Assembly: GCF_015477765.1 (NCBI RefSeq)
Contig: NZ_JADLQQ010000002.1
Coordinates: 124,001 to 188,000 of the forward strand
Direction of reading: 5' to 3'
DNA length: 64,000 nucleotides
Source: Nocardia transvalensis
Lineage (GTDB): Bacteria > Actinomycetota > Actinomycetes > Mycobacteriales > Mycobacteriaceae
Shown here: positions 46,869 to 55,027 of the stretch, piece after piece
Layout of the letters: every line of letters starts with the position of its first letter
Position numbering within the stretch: the first letter of the stretch is position 1
Translations under genes and position numbers: made by a program
Notes under the pieces: generated by a model
Seen by the model: the letters and a program-made list of their open reading frames with translations, nothing else
What the model was told of the DNA's origin: nothing
Databases searched by the model: none

Positions 46869-47993
46869 ATGAGACGAGGTATCCGTCGCCGGTTGTCGAG
46901 TGCCGCGGTGGCCGTGGGAGTGGCGGTGCTCGCGGCGAACGCCGGGATCGTCGGCGCGAACGCCGCGCCCGCTCCGGCGGCGAGCACGCAGCAGCTGGTC
47001 GACCGGATCGCGAGCGGAGTGCGCAACCCGGCCGCGACCCCGATTGCCGACACCGGCAGCGCCGGTGGCGGGAGCACGGCGGCGGACACCGTGGGTTACG
47101 GTCCCGCGCAGAGTGCGTGGCTGGCCGCCCTGGGCTACAGCCTGCTCCACCCCGCCGCGGCGCCGCCGGGCAGCAACGACTGGGGGTGCCGTCCGAGCGC
47201 GGCCCATCCGGAACCGGTGGTGCTGGTGCACGGCACGTGGGAGAACGCCTACGACGACTTTGCGTATATGAGCCAGCCCATCCACGACGCGGGCTATTGC
47301 GTGTTCACCTTCAACTACGGGGTCGCCAATCTGCTCCAGGGTGGCGGCTTGGGCCCGATCCTGCCCGGCCGCAACGGCACGGGCGATATCCGCGATTCGT
47401 CGAAGCAGTTGGCGGCGTTCGTGGACCGGGTCCTGGATGCGACCGGGGCCCGGAAGGTGAACATCGTGGCGCATTCGCAGGCCGGGCCGATGTCGCGGTG
47501 GTACCTGAAGTTCGACGGCGGCGCGGACAAGGTGGATCACGAGATCACCTTCGCGGGCACCAACCACGGCACCACCTTGGTCGGTATCGCGTGGCTGGGG
47601 CGGCTCATCACCAACCTGGGCATCGATGTGGTCGATCCGGCCGGGCTGTTCGTGGGCCGCTCCTCGGCGCAGCAGACGGTCGGCTCGGATTTCGTCAACC
47701 AGCTCAACGCGGGCGGCGACACGGTGCCCGGCGTGGACTACACCGTGGTCGGCACCCGCTACGACCAGGTCTCCACGCCGTTCGATCTGACGTTCCTGCG
47801 TCCCGGTCCGGGCGCGACGGTCCGCAACATCACCCTGCAGGACGGCTGCGAGCAGGATCTGTCCGATCACCTGTCGATCATGTACTCGCCGCGGTCGCTC
47901 TCGATCGTGCTCAACACCCTCGATCCGGCGCAGACCCCGCAGTTCGTGTGCACCTTCAATCCCTGGCTGTTCGGCGGGGGTGGCCGGCTCTGA
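46869..47993 (+). CDS. Secreted class 2 lipase, paralogue 2 (altered nucleophile elbow)
   Basis: A 374-residue paralogue of the preceding gene, very similar throughout, with its own signal peptide. It lacks the Gly/Ser-rich insert. The nucleophile elbow reads NIVAHSQAGPMSRWYLKF: both small residues around the serine, Gly in paralogue 1, are Ala (A-H-S-Q-A). A-x-S-x-G lipases are known; the second Ala is unusual and may change activity. The acid/base region (SDHLSIMYSP) is kept. It arose by tandem duplication. Confidence 0.92.
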   Translation: MRRGIRRRLSSAAVAVGVAVLAANAGIVGANAAPAPAASTQQLVDRIASGVRNPAATPIADTGSAGGGSTAADTVGYGPAQSAWLAALGYSLLHPAAAPPGSNDWGCRPSAAHPEPVVLVHGTWENAYDDFAYMSQPIHDAGYCVFTFNYGVANLLQGGGLGPILPGRNGTGDIRDSSKQLAAFVDRVLDATGARKVNIVAHSQAGPMSRWYLKFDGGADKVDHEITFAGTNHGTTLVGIAWLGRLITNLGIDVVDPAGLFVGRSSAQQTVGSDFVNQLNAGGDTVPGVDYTVVGTRYDQVSTPFDLTFLRPGPGATVRNITLQDGCEQDLSDHLSIMYSPRSLSIVLNTLDPAQTPQFVCTFNPWLFGGGGRL

Positions 47994-48226
47994 GCGACAT
48001 CCGACCTGCCGGAACGCCACCAACACGGTGATTCGATGCGAGAGTCGTAGACTTTGCGTCGTATACCCGAGGGACGGTAGCGTGCACGCGCGGCGCCCGG
48101 GTATGCCGAGTAACCGGCATTTTCGGACATTGGCGTTTCGAACGATAAGGACAAGGCGGTCGGAGCGGTGCAGATTAATTGGTCAGAGGGACGGGCGATC
48201 GGCGTCGGCGTCCAGGCAGGTGAGCG

Positions 48227-49612
48227 GTGACGGCCGCGGCGGTGGATGCCGACGCGCAGGCCGCGCCGACGCCGTTGCGGCCCGCGCTGGAGAAATTCGG
48301 CTTCGCCGAATTCCGGCGCACCGCGGTCATCGGCTCGGTGCTCGGCGGGTCGGTGACCCGCCGAGTGCTGTGGGGCGGACTCGGCCGTAAGAAGCGGCGG
48401 CGCGCCATGGCCGACGGCATGGTCGACGGCTTCGAGGTGCTGGGCCCGATGTTCGTCAAACTCGGCCAGCTGATCGCGTCCTCGCCGGGGGCGTTCCCGC
48501 GCGAGCTGGCCGACGCCTGCCTGCGCTGCCTCGACGATGTGCCGCCGTTCCCGGCCGTGGACGCCCGCGCGATCGTCGAGGCCGATCTGGGTCGCCCGAT
48601 CGCCGAACTGTTCCGCGAGTTCGACGACGAGCCGCTGTCGGCGGCTTCGGTCGCACAGGTGCACGGCTGCGTGCTCGCCGACGGCCGCCCGGCCGTGGTG
48701 AAGGTGCAGCGGCCCGATATCGCCCGCCGCATGATCGTCGATCTGCGGGCGGCGTTCCGGCTGGCGCGCTGGATGGAGAAGCGGTCGGAGAACGCACGGG
48801 TCGCCAACGCCGAGGGTGTGGTGCGCGACCTGTACGAGACCACCGTCGCCGAATTGGATTTCCGCAACGAGGCCGACAACCAGACCCGCGCCCGCGCCAA
48901 CCTGCGCGCCTTCGGTGACAACGCCGGAGTCGTTGTGCCCGAGGTGTATTGGGACTACTGCGGGCCGCGGGTGCTGTGCATGGAACGCATGCGCGGGATG
49001 CCGCTGGACCGCTTCGACGACATCCGTGTGGTGCATCCGGACCCGGAACTGCTGATCAGACGACTCGTCAAGGCGTGGGTGGAAAGCGTTGTGGTGCACG
49101 GGCTTTTCCACGGCGATGTGCACGCGGGCAACCTGTGGCTGCTCGAGGACGGCCGCGCGGCCATGCTGGATTTCGGCATCGTCGGCAAGATGACACCGCA
49201 GTGGCGTGATTTCGTGCGTGCGCTGTTCCACGCCAGCGCCATCGACGGCGATTTCCGGCCCGTCGCCCGCGCACTGCGCGAATTGGATCTGGTGGAGGGC
49301 GATTCCGGCGACGACGCCACCATCGGCCGTCAGCTCGCCACCGCCCTGGCCCCGGTGCTGTCGGGCCAGCTGGCCAAGCTCGATATGGGGAAGGTCGCCG
49401 CGCGCCTGGTCGAATTCGGCAAGCGCCGTGGGGCTTCCGGCCCCGAGCAGCTGATCCTCATGGGCAAACAACTCGGCTACTTCGAGAGATATGCCGTCGC
49501 CCTGGCCCCGGGCTGGCGCCTGGGGCAGGATCTGTACCTGTTCCGCAACGTCTTTCCCGACGAGGTCGCGGCCAAGGCCGCCGCGAACGGCGTCGAATTG
49601 CCCGCCGACTGA
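48227..49612 (+). CDS. ABC1/AarF (UbiB-family) atypical kinase
   Basis: A 461-residue UbiB-family protein. FVKLGQLIASSPGAFP is the KxGQ motif, ELFREFDDEPLSAASVAQVH the A-rich loop replacing the glycine loop, AVVKVQRP the ATP lysine, GLFHGDVHAGNLWLLED the catalytic loop and AMLDFGIVGKM the metal Asp. The family supports quinone or lipid metabolism through an ATPase-like activity; actinobacterial roles are unclear. GTG at 48227 follows AGGCAGG. It appears monocistronic. Conserved residues are all present. Confidence 0.93.
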   Translation: MTAAAVDADAQAAPTPLRPALEKFGFAEFRRTAVIGSVLGGSVTRRVLWGGLGRKKRRRAMADGMVDGFEVLGPMFVKLGQLIASSPGAFPRELADACLRCLDDVPPFPAVDARAIVEADLGRPIAELFREFDDEPLSAASVAQVHGCVLADGRPAVVKVQRPDIARRMIVDLRAAFRLARWMEKRSENARVANAEGVVRDLYETTVAELDFRNEADNQTRARANLRAFGDNAGVVVPEVYWDYCGPRVLCMERMRGMPLDRFDDIRVVHPDPELLIRRLVKAWVESVVVHGLFHGDVHAGNLWLLEDGRAAMLDFGIVGKMTPQWRDFVRALFHASAIDGDFRPVARALRELDLVEGDSGDDATIGRQLATALAPVLSGQLAKLDMGKVAARLVEFGKRRGASGPEQLILMGKQLGYFERYAVALAPGWRLGQDLYLFRNVFPDEVAAKAAANGVELPAD

Positions 49613-49625
49613 GCTCCGACTGAGC

Positions 49626-50306
49626 TCAGCCGACGAATTCGCGATCGCCGTAGCGGAGCGTGGCCGGATTCCACGAGGCGCCCAGGCGGGTGACGAACTG
49701 CTCGGTGAGTGGCAGGTCCGCCAGTTCGGCGACCAGGATGAGGGTCTTGTCCTCGGTGATGGAGCCGCCGCCCAGGTGAGTGCGGGCGGTGGGATCGGAC
49801 AGCAGGGCGTCGTGGAACCGGGCGACGTCGACGCCGGGTACCTCGACGAGAAAGGCGTCGCGGGCGGGGGAGTCGGCGGGCAGTGGTTCGAAGGTGAGGA
49901 CCGACTCCTGATGGAACCGCGTCCGCACCTGATCGGCGATGCGGTGGAGATCGGCCCCCGCGACGCAGGCCAGGTGGAAGTCCCGGGAGCGCTCGTAGGT
50001 CGCCTGCTGACGGGACTCCGACCAGAACACGCCGTCGACGAGTGCGGAACCGACCGGGAGCGAGAGGTTCTGCAGGGCGATGGCGTCGACCTGGAGTTCG
50101 AAGGCTTCGAGCCGGTTCTGTAAACGAGCGTCGGTGGGATCGGTGATCGCGTCGGTGTAATCGGTGGCGAACAGTTCGGCGGTGGGCTGCAACGGATTTC
50201 CGGCCGCACAGGACTGCGGGCCTGCCTGCGCCTGCGTCGCGCCGGACACCAAGCCCGCCGAAACCACCAGGGCGGCAATGGCTCCGGCCAGCCGCGAACG
50301 CACCAT
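49626..50306 (-). CDS. Secreted hypothetical protein
   Basis: A 226-residue protein with a clear signal peptide (AGAIAALVVSAGLVSGATQAQA). The mature part is unrecognised. RLQNRLEAFELQVDAIALQN, SRDFHLACVAGADLHRIADQ and VEVPGVDVARFHDALLSD suggest an alpha-beta fold with two cysteines. GGAGGT precedes the ATG at 50306; the longer in-frame start at 50438 lacks a site and would spoil the signal peptide. It is convergent with the AarF gene and divergent from an ArsR-type regulator. Confidence 0.82.
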   Translation of the reverse strand: MVRSRLAGAIAALVVSAGLVSGATQAQAGPQSCAAGNPLQPTAELFATDYTDAITDPTDARLQNRLEAFELQVDAIALQNLSLPVGSALVDGVFWSESRQQATYERSRDFHLACVAGADLHRIADQVRTRFHQESVLTFEPLPADSPARDAFLVEVPGVDVARFHDALLSDPTARTHLGGGSITEDKTLILVAELADLPLTEQFVTRLGASWNPATLRYGDREFVG

Positions 50307-50440
50307 GACGACCTCCGCTCTCGTATCACCGTTGCCGACTACGAGATCACATCGCCCTGCTTCGTGCCACCGGAGCGCCCCGGTGTCAGTGATTCGTCGC
50401 CGGATGACCAGTGGGGATGTGACTGTGATGCAAGCCACAT

Positions 50441-50484
50441 TTTGAGGCGGTTTGACTCAAATCTACGTATCTGAAAAAGTAGAT
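50441..50484. promoter_or_regulatory. Two adjacent inverted repeats before the ArsR-type gene
   Basis: TTTGAG / CTCAAA (50441-50446, 50456-50461) and ATCTAC / GTAGAT (50461-50466, 50479-50484) are perfect 6-bp inverted arms. The second ends 2 bases before the GTG at 50487. They are likely operators for autorepression. Confidence 0.5.
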
Positions 50485-50486
50485 GC

Positions 50487-50807
50487 GTGGACGAACTGGA
50501 CCCGAGCCTCATCTACCGCGCGCTGGCGAATCCGGCGCGCTGCCAGATCATGGAATGGCTGAAGGACCCGGAGCGGCATTTCGACGACACGCGGTATCGG
50601 GAGCACGGCCTCGACATCCGCGACGGCGTATGCGTGCAGGACATCCAGACCAAGCTCGGCCTGTCCCAATCGGTGACGTCCACCTATCTCCAGTCGATGC
50701 AGCGCGCACAGCTGCTCACCTCGTACCGCTACAGCAAGTGGACCTATTACCGCCGCAACGAGGAAGCCGTGCGCGCCTTCGCGAAATACGTAGCCGAACA
50801 ACTGTAA
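50487..50807 (+). CDS. ArsR-family winged-helix regulator
   Basis: A 106-residue winged-helix repressor. LIYRALANPARCQIMEWLKD is the family opening, VCVQDIQTKLGLSQSVTSTY the recognition helix region, and LTSYRYSKWTYYRRNEEAV the wing. There is a Cys in each helix region but no classic metal-binding ELCVCDL box, so it may sense an organic ligand. The GTG is directly behind two inverted repeats. It probably controls the MFS exporter 104 bases downstream. Confidence 0.9.
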   Translation: MDELDPSLIYRALANPARCQIMEWLKDPERHFDDTRYREHGLDIRDGVCVQDIQTKLGLSQSVTSTYLQSMQRAQLLTSYRYSKWTYYRRNEEAVRAFAKYVAEQL

Positions 50808-50850
50808 GTCCCACGCCTCTGGCGTGCCCTCCTGGGTGACGCCCTCCCAT

Positions 50851-50873
50851 TCCCGGCGTGCTTTTCGCCGGGA
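50851..50873. terminator. Hairpin of dispersed family (copy 5)
   Basis: TCCCGGCG / CGCCGGGA perfect 8-bp arms with loop TGCTTTT, 43 bases after the ArsR-type stop and 38 before the MFS start. It may attenuate transcription between the two genes. Confidence 0.6.
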
Positions 50874-50911
50874 TCCACTGTCGCCTGCCCTGATTCACTC
50901 GAAGGATTTGC

Positions 50912-52315
50912 ATGCAGTACCGCGTCAAGGTGGCCTTCGTCTACCTTCTGGGCTTTTTCATCGATCTGCTCAACATGTTCATCGCCAATATCGCCTATCC
51001 GGACATCGGATCGACCTTCCATGCCGGGGTGCGTGAATTGACCTGGGTCGGCAATGCCTATCTGCTCGGGCTCACCGTCGTCATCCCGTTGAGCGTGTGG
51101 CTCGCCGCGAGATTCGGTGACAGGCGTGTGATGGTGCTGTCGTTGTCGCTGTTCGCGCTCGCCTCGCTGGCCGCGGGATTCGCCGGTTCGCTGGGCGTCC
51201 TCATCGCCGTCCGCTTCGTCCAGGGCGCGGCGGGCGGGCTGCTGATTCCGGTCGGCCAGGCGATGACCTATCGCCACTATCCGGCGTCCGAGCGGGCGGG
51301 GCTGGCCTCGATCATCATGTGTGTCGCGCTGATCGTTCCGGCGACCTCGCCGACGCTCGGCGGAATTCTGGTCGACCACATGTCGTGGCGCTGGATCTTC
51401 TGGCTGAATATTCCGCTGGCCGTTCTCGATCTGCTGCTCGCCCTGTGGTGGCTGCGCCCCGACGACACCCGCACCGGACACCCGTTCGACACTGCCGGAT
51501 TCGCGCTGGGCAGCGCTGCGATAGCCGCCCTGCTGGTCGGGCTCTCCGAACTCGGTGACTCCGGCGGCCGGATGCTCGGCGCGGCTCTGCTGGTCGTGGC
51601 GGCGGTGACCGGCGCGTTGTTCGTGCGCCGTTCGTCGAATGTCGCTGTGCCCCTGCTGAAGTTGGGCCTGCTGAAGGAGCGGATGCTGGCCACGTCGATG
51701 GTGATGTATCACTTCGTGCCCGGAATCTTCACCGGCACCAACGTCATTCTGATCATCTATCTGCAGCAGCGGCTGTCACTGTCGGCGACCGCCACGGGAA
51801 TGTTGATGATTCCCTGGGCCGTTGCGTCGGCGCTCGCCATTGTGGTCACGCGCGCCGTTTTCAACCGGGTCGGGCCGAAACTGCTGTTCATCGCGGGGAT
51901 GCTCGCGGAAAGTGTGGGATTGGCGCTGCTGTTCACCGTCGTGTCCTCGGCCGACCGTTTATTGTTGATCGGCGCGTTCGTTCTGATGGGTCTCGGTGGA
52001 AGTTTGACCAGCAGTGCCGCGCAGAGTGCCGCATTTCTCGAGACATCCGCCGACGATCTGGGACATGCGAGTGCGCTGTGGAATATCAACCGGCAGGCCA
52101 GTTTCGCGGTCGGCGTCGCCGTGGTGGCGCTGGTCTTCGACACCCTGTCGGCGATTCCGGGTATCACCTCGAGCGGCTCCGATTCCGCCTTCCGCTGGAG
52201 TTTCATCGCCGCCGCCGTGCTGACCCTGCTCCCCGCGCCGCTGGTGTTGCGGCTCGCCCCATCCTCGTCGTTCCGGCGCGCTCTCGGCCGGAATCCGCAG
52301 ACCGTTCGATCCTGA
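50912..52315 (+). CDS. MFS transporter, DHA2 type (14 helices)
   Basis: A 467-residue drug-exporter-like MFS protein. AYLLGLTVVIPLSVWLAARFGDRR carries motif A, and LIAVRFVQGAAGGLLIPVGQ is motif B (R-x-x-Q-G). The length and internal duplication fit the 14-helix DHA2 family. It is preceded by an ArsR-type regulator and followed 7 bases later by a small SnoaL-like protein, suggesting a regulated export/modification module. The substrate is unknown. Confidence 0.92.
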   Translation: MQYRVKVAFVYLLGFFIDLLNMFIANIAYPDIGSTFHAGVRELTWVGNAYLLGLTVVIPLSVWLAARFGDRRVMVLSLSLFALASLAAGFAGSLGVLIAVRFVQGAAGGLLIPVGQAMTYRHYPASERAGLASIIMCVALIVPATSPTLGGILVDHMSWRWIFWLNIPLAVLDLLLALWWLRPDDTRTGHPFDTAGFALGSAAIAALLVGLSELGDSGGRMLGAALLVVAAVTGALFVRRSSNVAVPLLKLGLLKERMLATSMVMYHFVPGIFTGTNVILIIYLQQRLSLSATATGMLMIPWAVASALAIVVTRAVFNRVGPKLLFIAGMLAESVGLALLFTVVSSADRLLLIGAFVLMGLGGSLTSSAAQSAAFLETSADDLGHASALWNINRQASFAVGVAVVALVFDTLSAIPGITSSGSDSAFRWSFIAAAVLTLLPAPLVLRLAPSSSFRRALGRNPQTVRS

Positions 52316-52322
52316 AAGGACA

Positions 52323-52748
52323 ATGATGGACAGCCCACAGGTATTCATCGACGAGGTCGTCGACTTCCACGTCGCCGTCACCGACGTATTGTCCGGCGCC
52401 GCCCCCGACCGCGACGCCGCAATCTCCGCACTGCTCGACCGGTTCGACCCGGAATTCACCATGATTCCCCCGTCCGGTGCACTCCTGCGAATCGCTGAGC
52501 TGCGCAACCTGTTCGAGAACGGCTTCGGCGCCAAACCCGGCCTGCAGATCGACGTCTTCGACATCGAGGTCATCGCCGCCACCGCGCAGGGCGGCCTCGT
52601 CGGATACCAAGAGCGCCAACAGGATCCGACGGGCACGACCCTGCGCCGATCCACGGCCTGGTTCGGCCTGGACGGCAACCGGGTGCGGTGGCGCCGTCTG
52701 CAGGAGACGTTCAGCCCGCAGGCGGCTCCTACAAGCTCCGTCCGATGA
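52323..52748 (+). CDS. NTF2/SnoaL-like small protein
   Basis: A 141-residue protein of probable NTF2-like fold. DEVVDFHVAVTDVLSG, LLDRFDPEFTMIPPSGALLR and GLDGNRVRWRRLQETF resemble DUF4440/SnoaL-type proteins. AAAGGA precedes the ATG; a second ATG is the next codon. It is 7 bases behind the MFS gene and likely in its operon. It overlaps the convergent acyl-CoA dehydrogenase by 20 bases. Function unknown. Confidence 0.75.
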   Translation: MMDSPQVFIDEVVDFHVAVTDVLSGAAPDRDAAISALLDRFDPEFTMIPPSGALLRIAELRNLFENGFGAKPGLQIDVFDIEVIAATAQGGLVGYQERQQDPTGTTLRRSTAWFGLDGNRVRWRRLQETFSPQAAPTSSVR

Positions 52749-53874
52749 TCAGTTTCATGATCTCGTTGGTGCCGCCGTAGATCTTTTGGATCCTGGCGTC
52801 GGTGAAGGCTCGGGAGATGGGGTATTCGGCCATGTAGCCGTAGCCGCCGAACAACTGCAGGCATTCGTCGGCGACGCGGCATTGCTGTTCGGTCAGCCAC
52901 CATTTCGCCTTCGCCGCGGTGGGGACGTCCAGTTCCCCGCGCAGATGTTTGGCCACGCAGTCGTCGAGAAATGCCCACGCCACACTCTTGATCGTGTCGC
53001 ATTCGGCGAGGACGAACTGCGTGTTCTGGAAGGTGAAGATGGGCTTGCCGAATGCCTCGCGCTGTTTGGTGTACTCGATGGTCATCTCGACGGTCTTCTC
53101 GATGGCCGCCGCCGCGGCGACCGCGAGAATCAGCCGTTCCTGCGGCAGCTGCTGCATCAGCTGGATGAAACCCTGACCCTCCGCGGTGCCCAGCAGATTC
53201 GACTGCGGGACGCGCACCTCGTCGAAGAACAACTCGCAGGTGTCCTGCCCGTGCTGGCCCACCTTCTCCAGATTGCGCCCGCGCCGGAAGCCCTCCCGGC
53301 CGGTCTCCACCGCGATCAGCGAAACACTGTCCGCGCCTTTGCCTTCGGCGGTCTTGGCGGCCACGATCACCAGGTCGCACAGCAGGCCGTTGGAGATGAA
53401 GGTCTTGGCGCCGGTGATGACGTAGTCGTCGCCGTCCTTGGTGGCCCGGGTGCGGATACTCTGCAGATCCGAGCCGGTGCCGGGCTCGGTCATGGCGATG
53501 GCGGCCACGATCTCACCGGTTGCCATCTTCGGCAGCCAGGCCCGCTTCTGCTCCTCGGTGCCGTAGGAGTTGATGTAGTGGGCGACGATGGTGGAGTGGA
53601 CCGGATTGCCCAGGCTCGGCGCCATGGCGCGGGTCTGCTCGATCGCCGCCACCGCCTCGTGGGCGAAGGTGCCGCCACCGCCGCCGTACTCCTCCGGAAT
53701 GCTCAGGCACAGCAGCCCGACCTCACCGGCCTTGTTCCAGATCTCGCGGTCCACGTGATGCTGGCGCGCCCAGCGTTCCTCGTTCGGCGCGCACTGCTTC
53801 TCGAAGAACCGGCGGGCCAGCTCGCCCAGCGCGTCCAGGTCCTCGTCCAGCCACGGGGAACGATGCAAAGACAC
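52729..53874 (-). CDS. Acyl-CoA dehydrogenase
   Basis: A 381-residue acyl-CoA dehydrogenase with complete family motifs: AIAMTEPGTGSDLQSIRT (flavin and substrate contacts), LVIVAAKTAEGKGADSVSLI, and the C-terminal LFGGYGYMAEYPISRAFTDARIQKIYGGTNEIM, which contains FAD contacts. The usual catalytic base region ends in IYGGTNEIMK. It oxidises an acyl-CoA of unknown chain. GTG follows GAGGAG. The AraC regulator immediately upstream on the same strand (gap 36 bases) may control it. Confidence 0.94.
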   Translation of the reverse strand: MSLHRSPWLDEDLDALGELARRFFEKQCAPNEERWARQHHVDREIWNKAGEVGLLCLSIPEEYGGGGGTFAHEAVAAIEQTRAMAPSLGNPVHSTIVAHYINSYGTEEQKRAWLPKMATGEIVAAIAMTEPGTGSDLQSIRTRATKDGDDYVITGAKTFISNGLLCDLVIVAAKTAEGKGADSVSLIAVETGREGFRRGRNLEKVGQHGQDTCELFFDEVRVPQSNLLGTAEGQGFIQLMQQLPQERLILAVAAAAAIEKTVEMTIEYTKQREAFGKPIFTFQNTQFVLAECDTIKSVAWAFLDDCVAKHLRGELDVPTAAKAKWWLTEQQCRVADECLQLFGGYGYMAEYPISRAFTDARIQKIYGGTNEIMKLIIGRSL

Positions 53875-53910
53875 AGCAGAACTCCTCTGTTCGAATGCCT
53901 GCCCCCGACG

Positions 53911-54978
53911 CTACGACCTCCGGCCAGTCGGTCCAATGACCGCACCGCTCGTTTCCTTGACCGGATCGCTCGAGCATGGTTGCCGATAGGAGCCGGGCGG
54001 ACTGCCCGTCCATCGGCGAAAAGCGCGGGAGAAGGCGCTGGGCTCGGAGAAGCCGAGGCGGCGCGAGAGCGCGGTGACGGTTTCCTCGCCGCGCACCAGG
54101 CTGGCGATGGCGGCGTCGCGCAGGATCTGCTCGCGGATCTCCCGCAGCGAGGTGCGCTCCTCGCGCAGCTTGCGGCGCAGCGTCTGCGGGCTCATCGACA
54201 GCTCGGCGGCGATATCGTCGACGCCGGGCCAGCCGCCGTGCAGGCCGCGTTCGAGGATGTGGCGCACCTGCGCGGCGGGGGAGACGGCATAGTCGCGCCG
54301 CCCGATCAGGCCCGAGGGCGCATCGCGGAGGAAGTCGATCAGATCCTCCTCGGTGCGCACGAGCGGCATGTCCAACGTGGCGGCGTCGAACACCAGCGCG
54401 GGCTCGGGCGCCGAAAAAACCACGGGTGCACCGAATATCAGGCCGTAATCATCGAGACCGGAAGGCGGGTACGGCACTTCGACCCGACGCAACCGGATCC
54501 GCCCGCCCACGGCCCACCCCAGAAACCGGTGCGCGATCATCAGCATGGTGTCGATGATCAACCCCACCGGATGCCGAATCCCACTGATATCGAACGACAC
54601 CCGCGCCTCATCCGCGCTCACGGTCAGTCTCAGCGGCGGAAAACCGGGCAGCGATTTCTGAAACCCGATGAACCGTCGAATCGCCGCCCCCACCGTCGCC
54701 GCCCCGAGCAGCCCGAAACACACCAACCGGAACGTCCCCCGCGGCATAGGCCGCAACCCCAACCCGAACAACTCGTCATCGGTGGTCCGCCACAACCGCT
54801 GCACCATTCGCACCGCCTGGTCCACGGTCACCCGTGCCCGCCCCTGCTCCAGCAACGCAGGCGAAATCCCCGCCTCCTCCAGCATCCCCTCGCCGTCCCA
54901 CCCCCGCCGCCCCGCCAAGTCGACGATCGCTCGCACCCGCCCGATAGGCAGGGTGAATCCAGCGTCCGTCGCTCCCAC
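53911..54978 (-). CDS. AraC-family regulator with N-terminal Arabinose_bd domain
   Basis: A 355-residue AraC-family regulator of the OruR/ArgR-like type (PF12625). The N-terminal domain has GFTLPIGRVRAIVDLAGRRG and LFGLGLRPMPRGTFRLVCFG. The C-terminal double helix-turn-helix covers SMSPQTLRRKLREERTSLRE and SRRLGFSEPSAFSRAFRRWT. The family often controls catabolic acyl-CoA genes. It lies next to the acyl-CoA dehydrogenase on the same strand. The GTG start gives the standard length. Confidence 0.92.
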   Translation of the reverse strand: MGATDAGFTLPIGRVRAIVDLAGRRGWDGEGMLEEAGISPALLEQGRARVTVDQAVRMVQRLWRTTDDELFGLGLRPMPRGTFRLVCFGLLGAATVGAAIRRFIGFQKSLPGFPPLRLTVSADEARVSFDISGIRHPVGLIIDTMLMIAHRFLGWAVGGRIRLRRVEVPYPPSGLDDYGLIFGAPVVFSAPEPALVFDAATLDMPLVRTEEDLIDFLRDAPSGLIGRRDYAVSPAAQVRHILERGLHGGWPGVDDIAAELSMSPQTLRRKLREERTSLREIREQILRDAAIASLVRGEETVTALSRRLGFSEPSAFSRAFRRWTGSPPGSYRQPCSSDPVKETSGAVIGPTGRRS

Positions 54979-55027
54979 GCCCCGACCGTATCAACGCCGC
55001 CACCAGCCCGGCGGCGACACCTCGCGG

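Noticed and set aside
48080..48104. GGGTAT before the AarF gene as SigF promoter
   Set aside because: The element 15 nt upstream is GCGT, two mismatches from GTTT, and the leader would exceed 100 nt.
47867..50329. 820-codon minus-strand open frame
   Set aside because: It is antisense to the AarF-type gene and out of frame with the secreted protein gene; high GC keeps such frames open.
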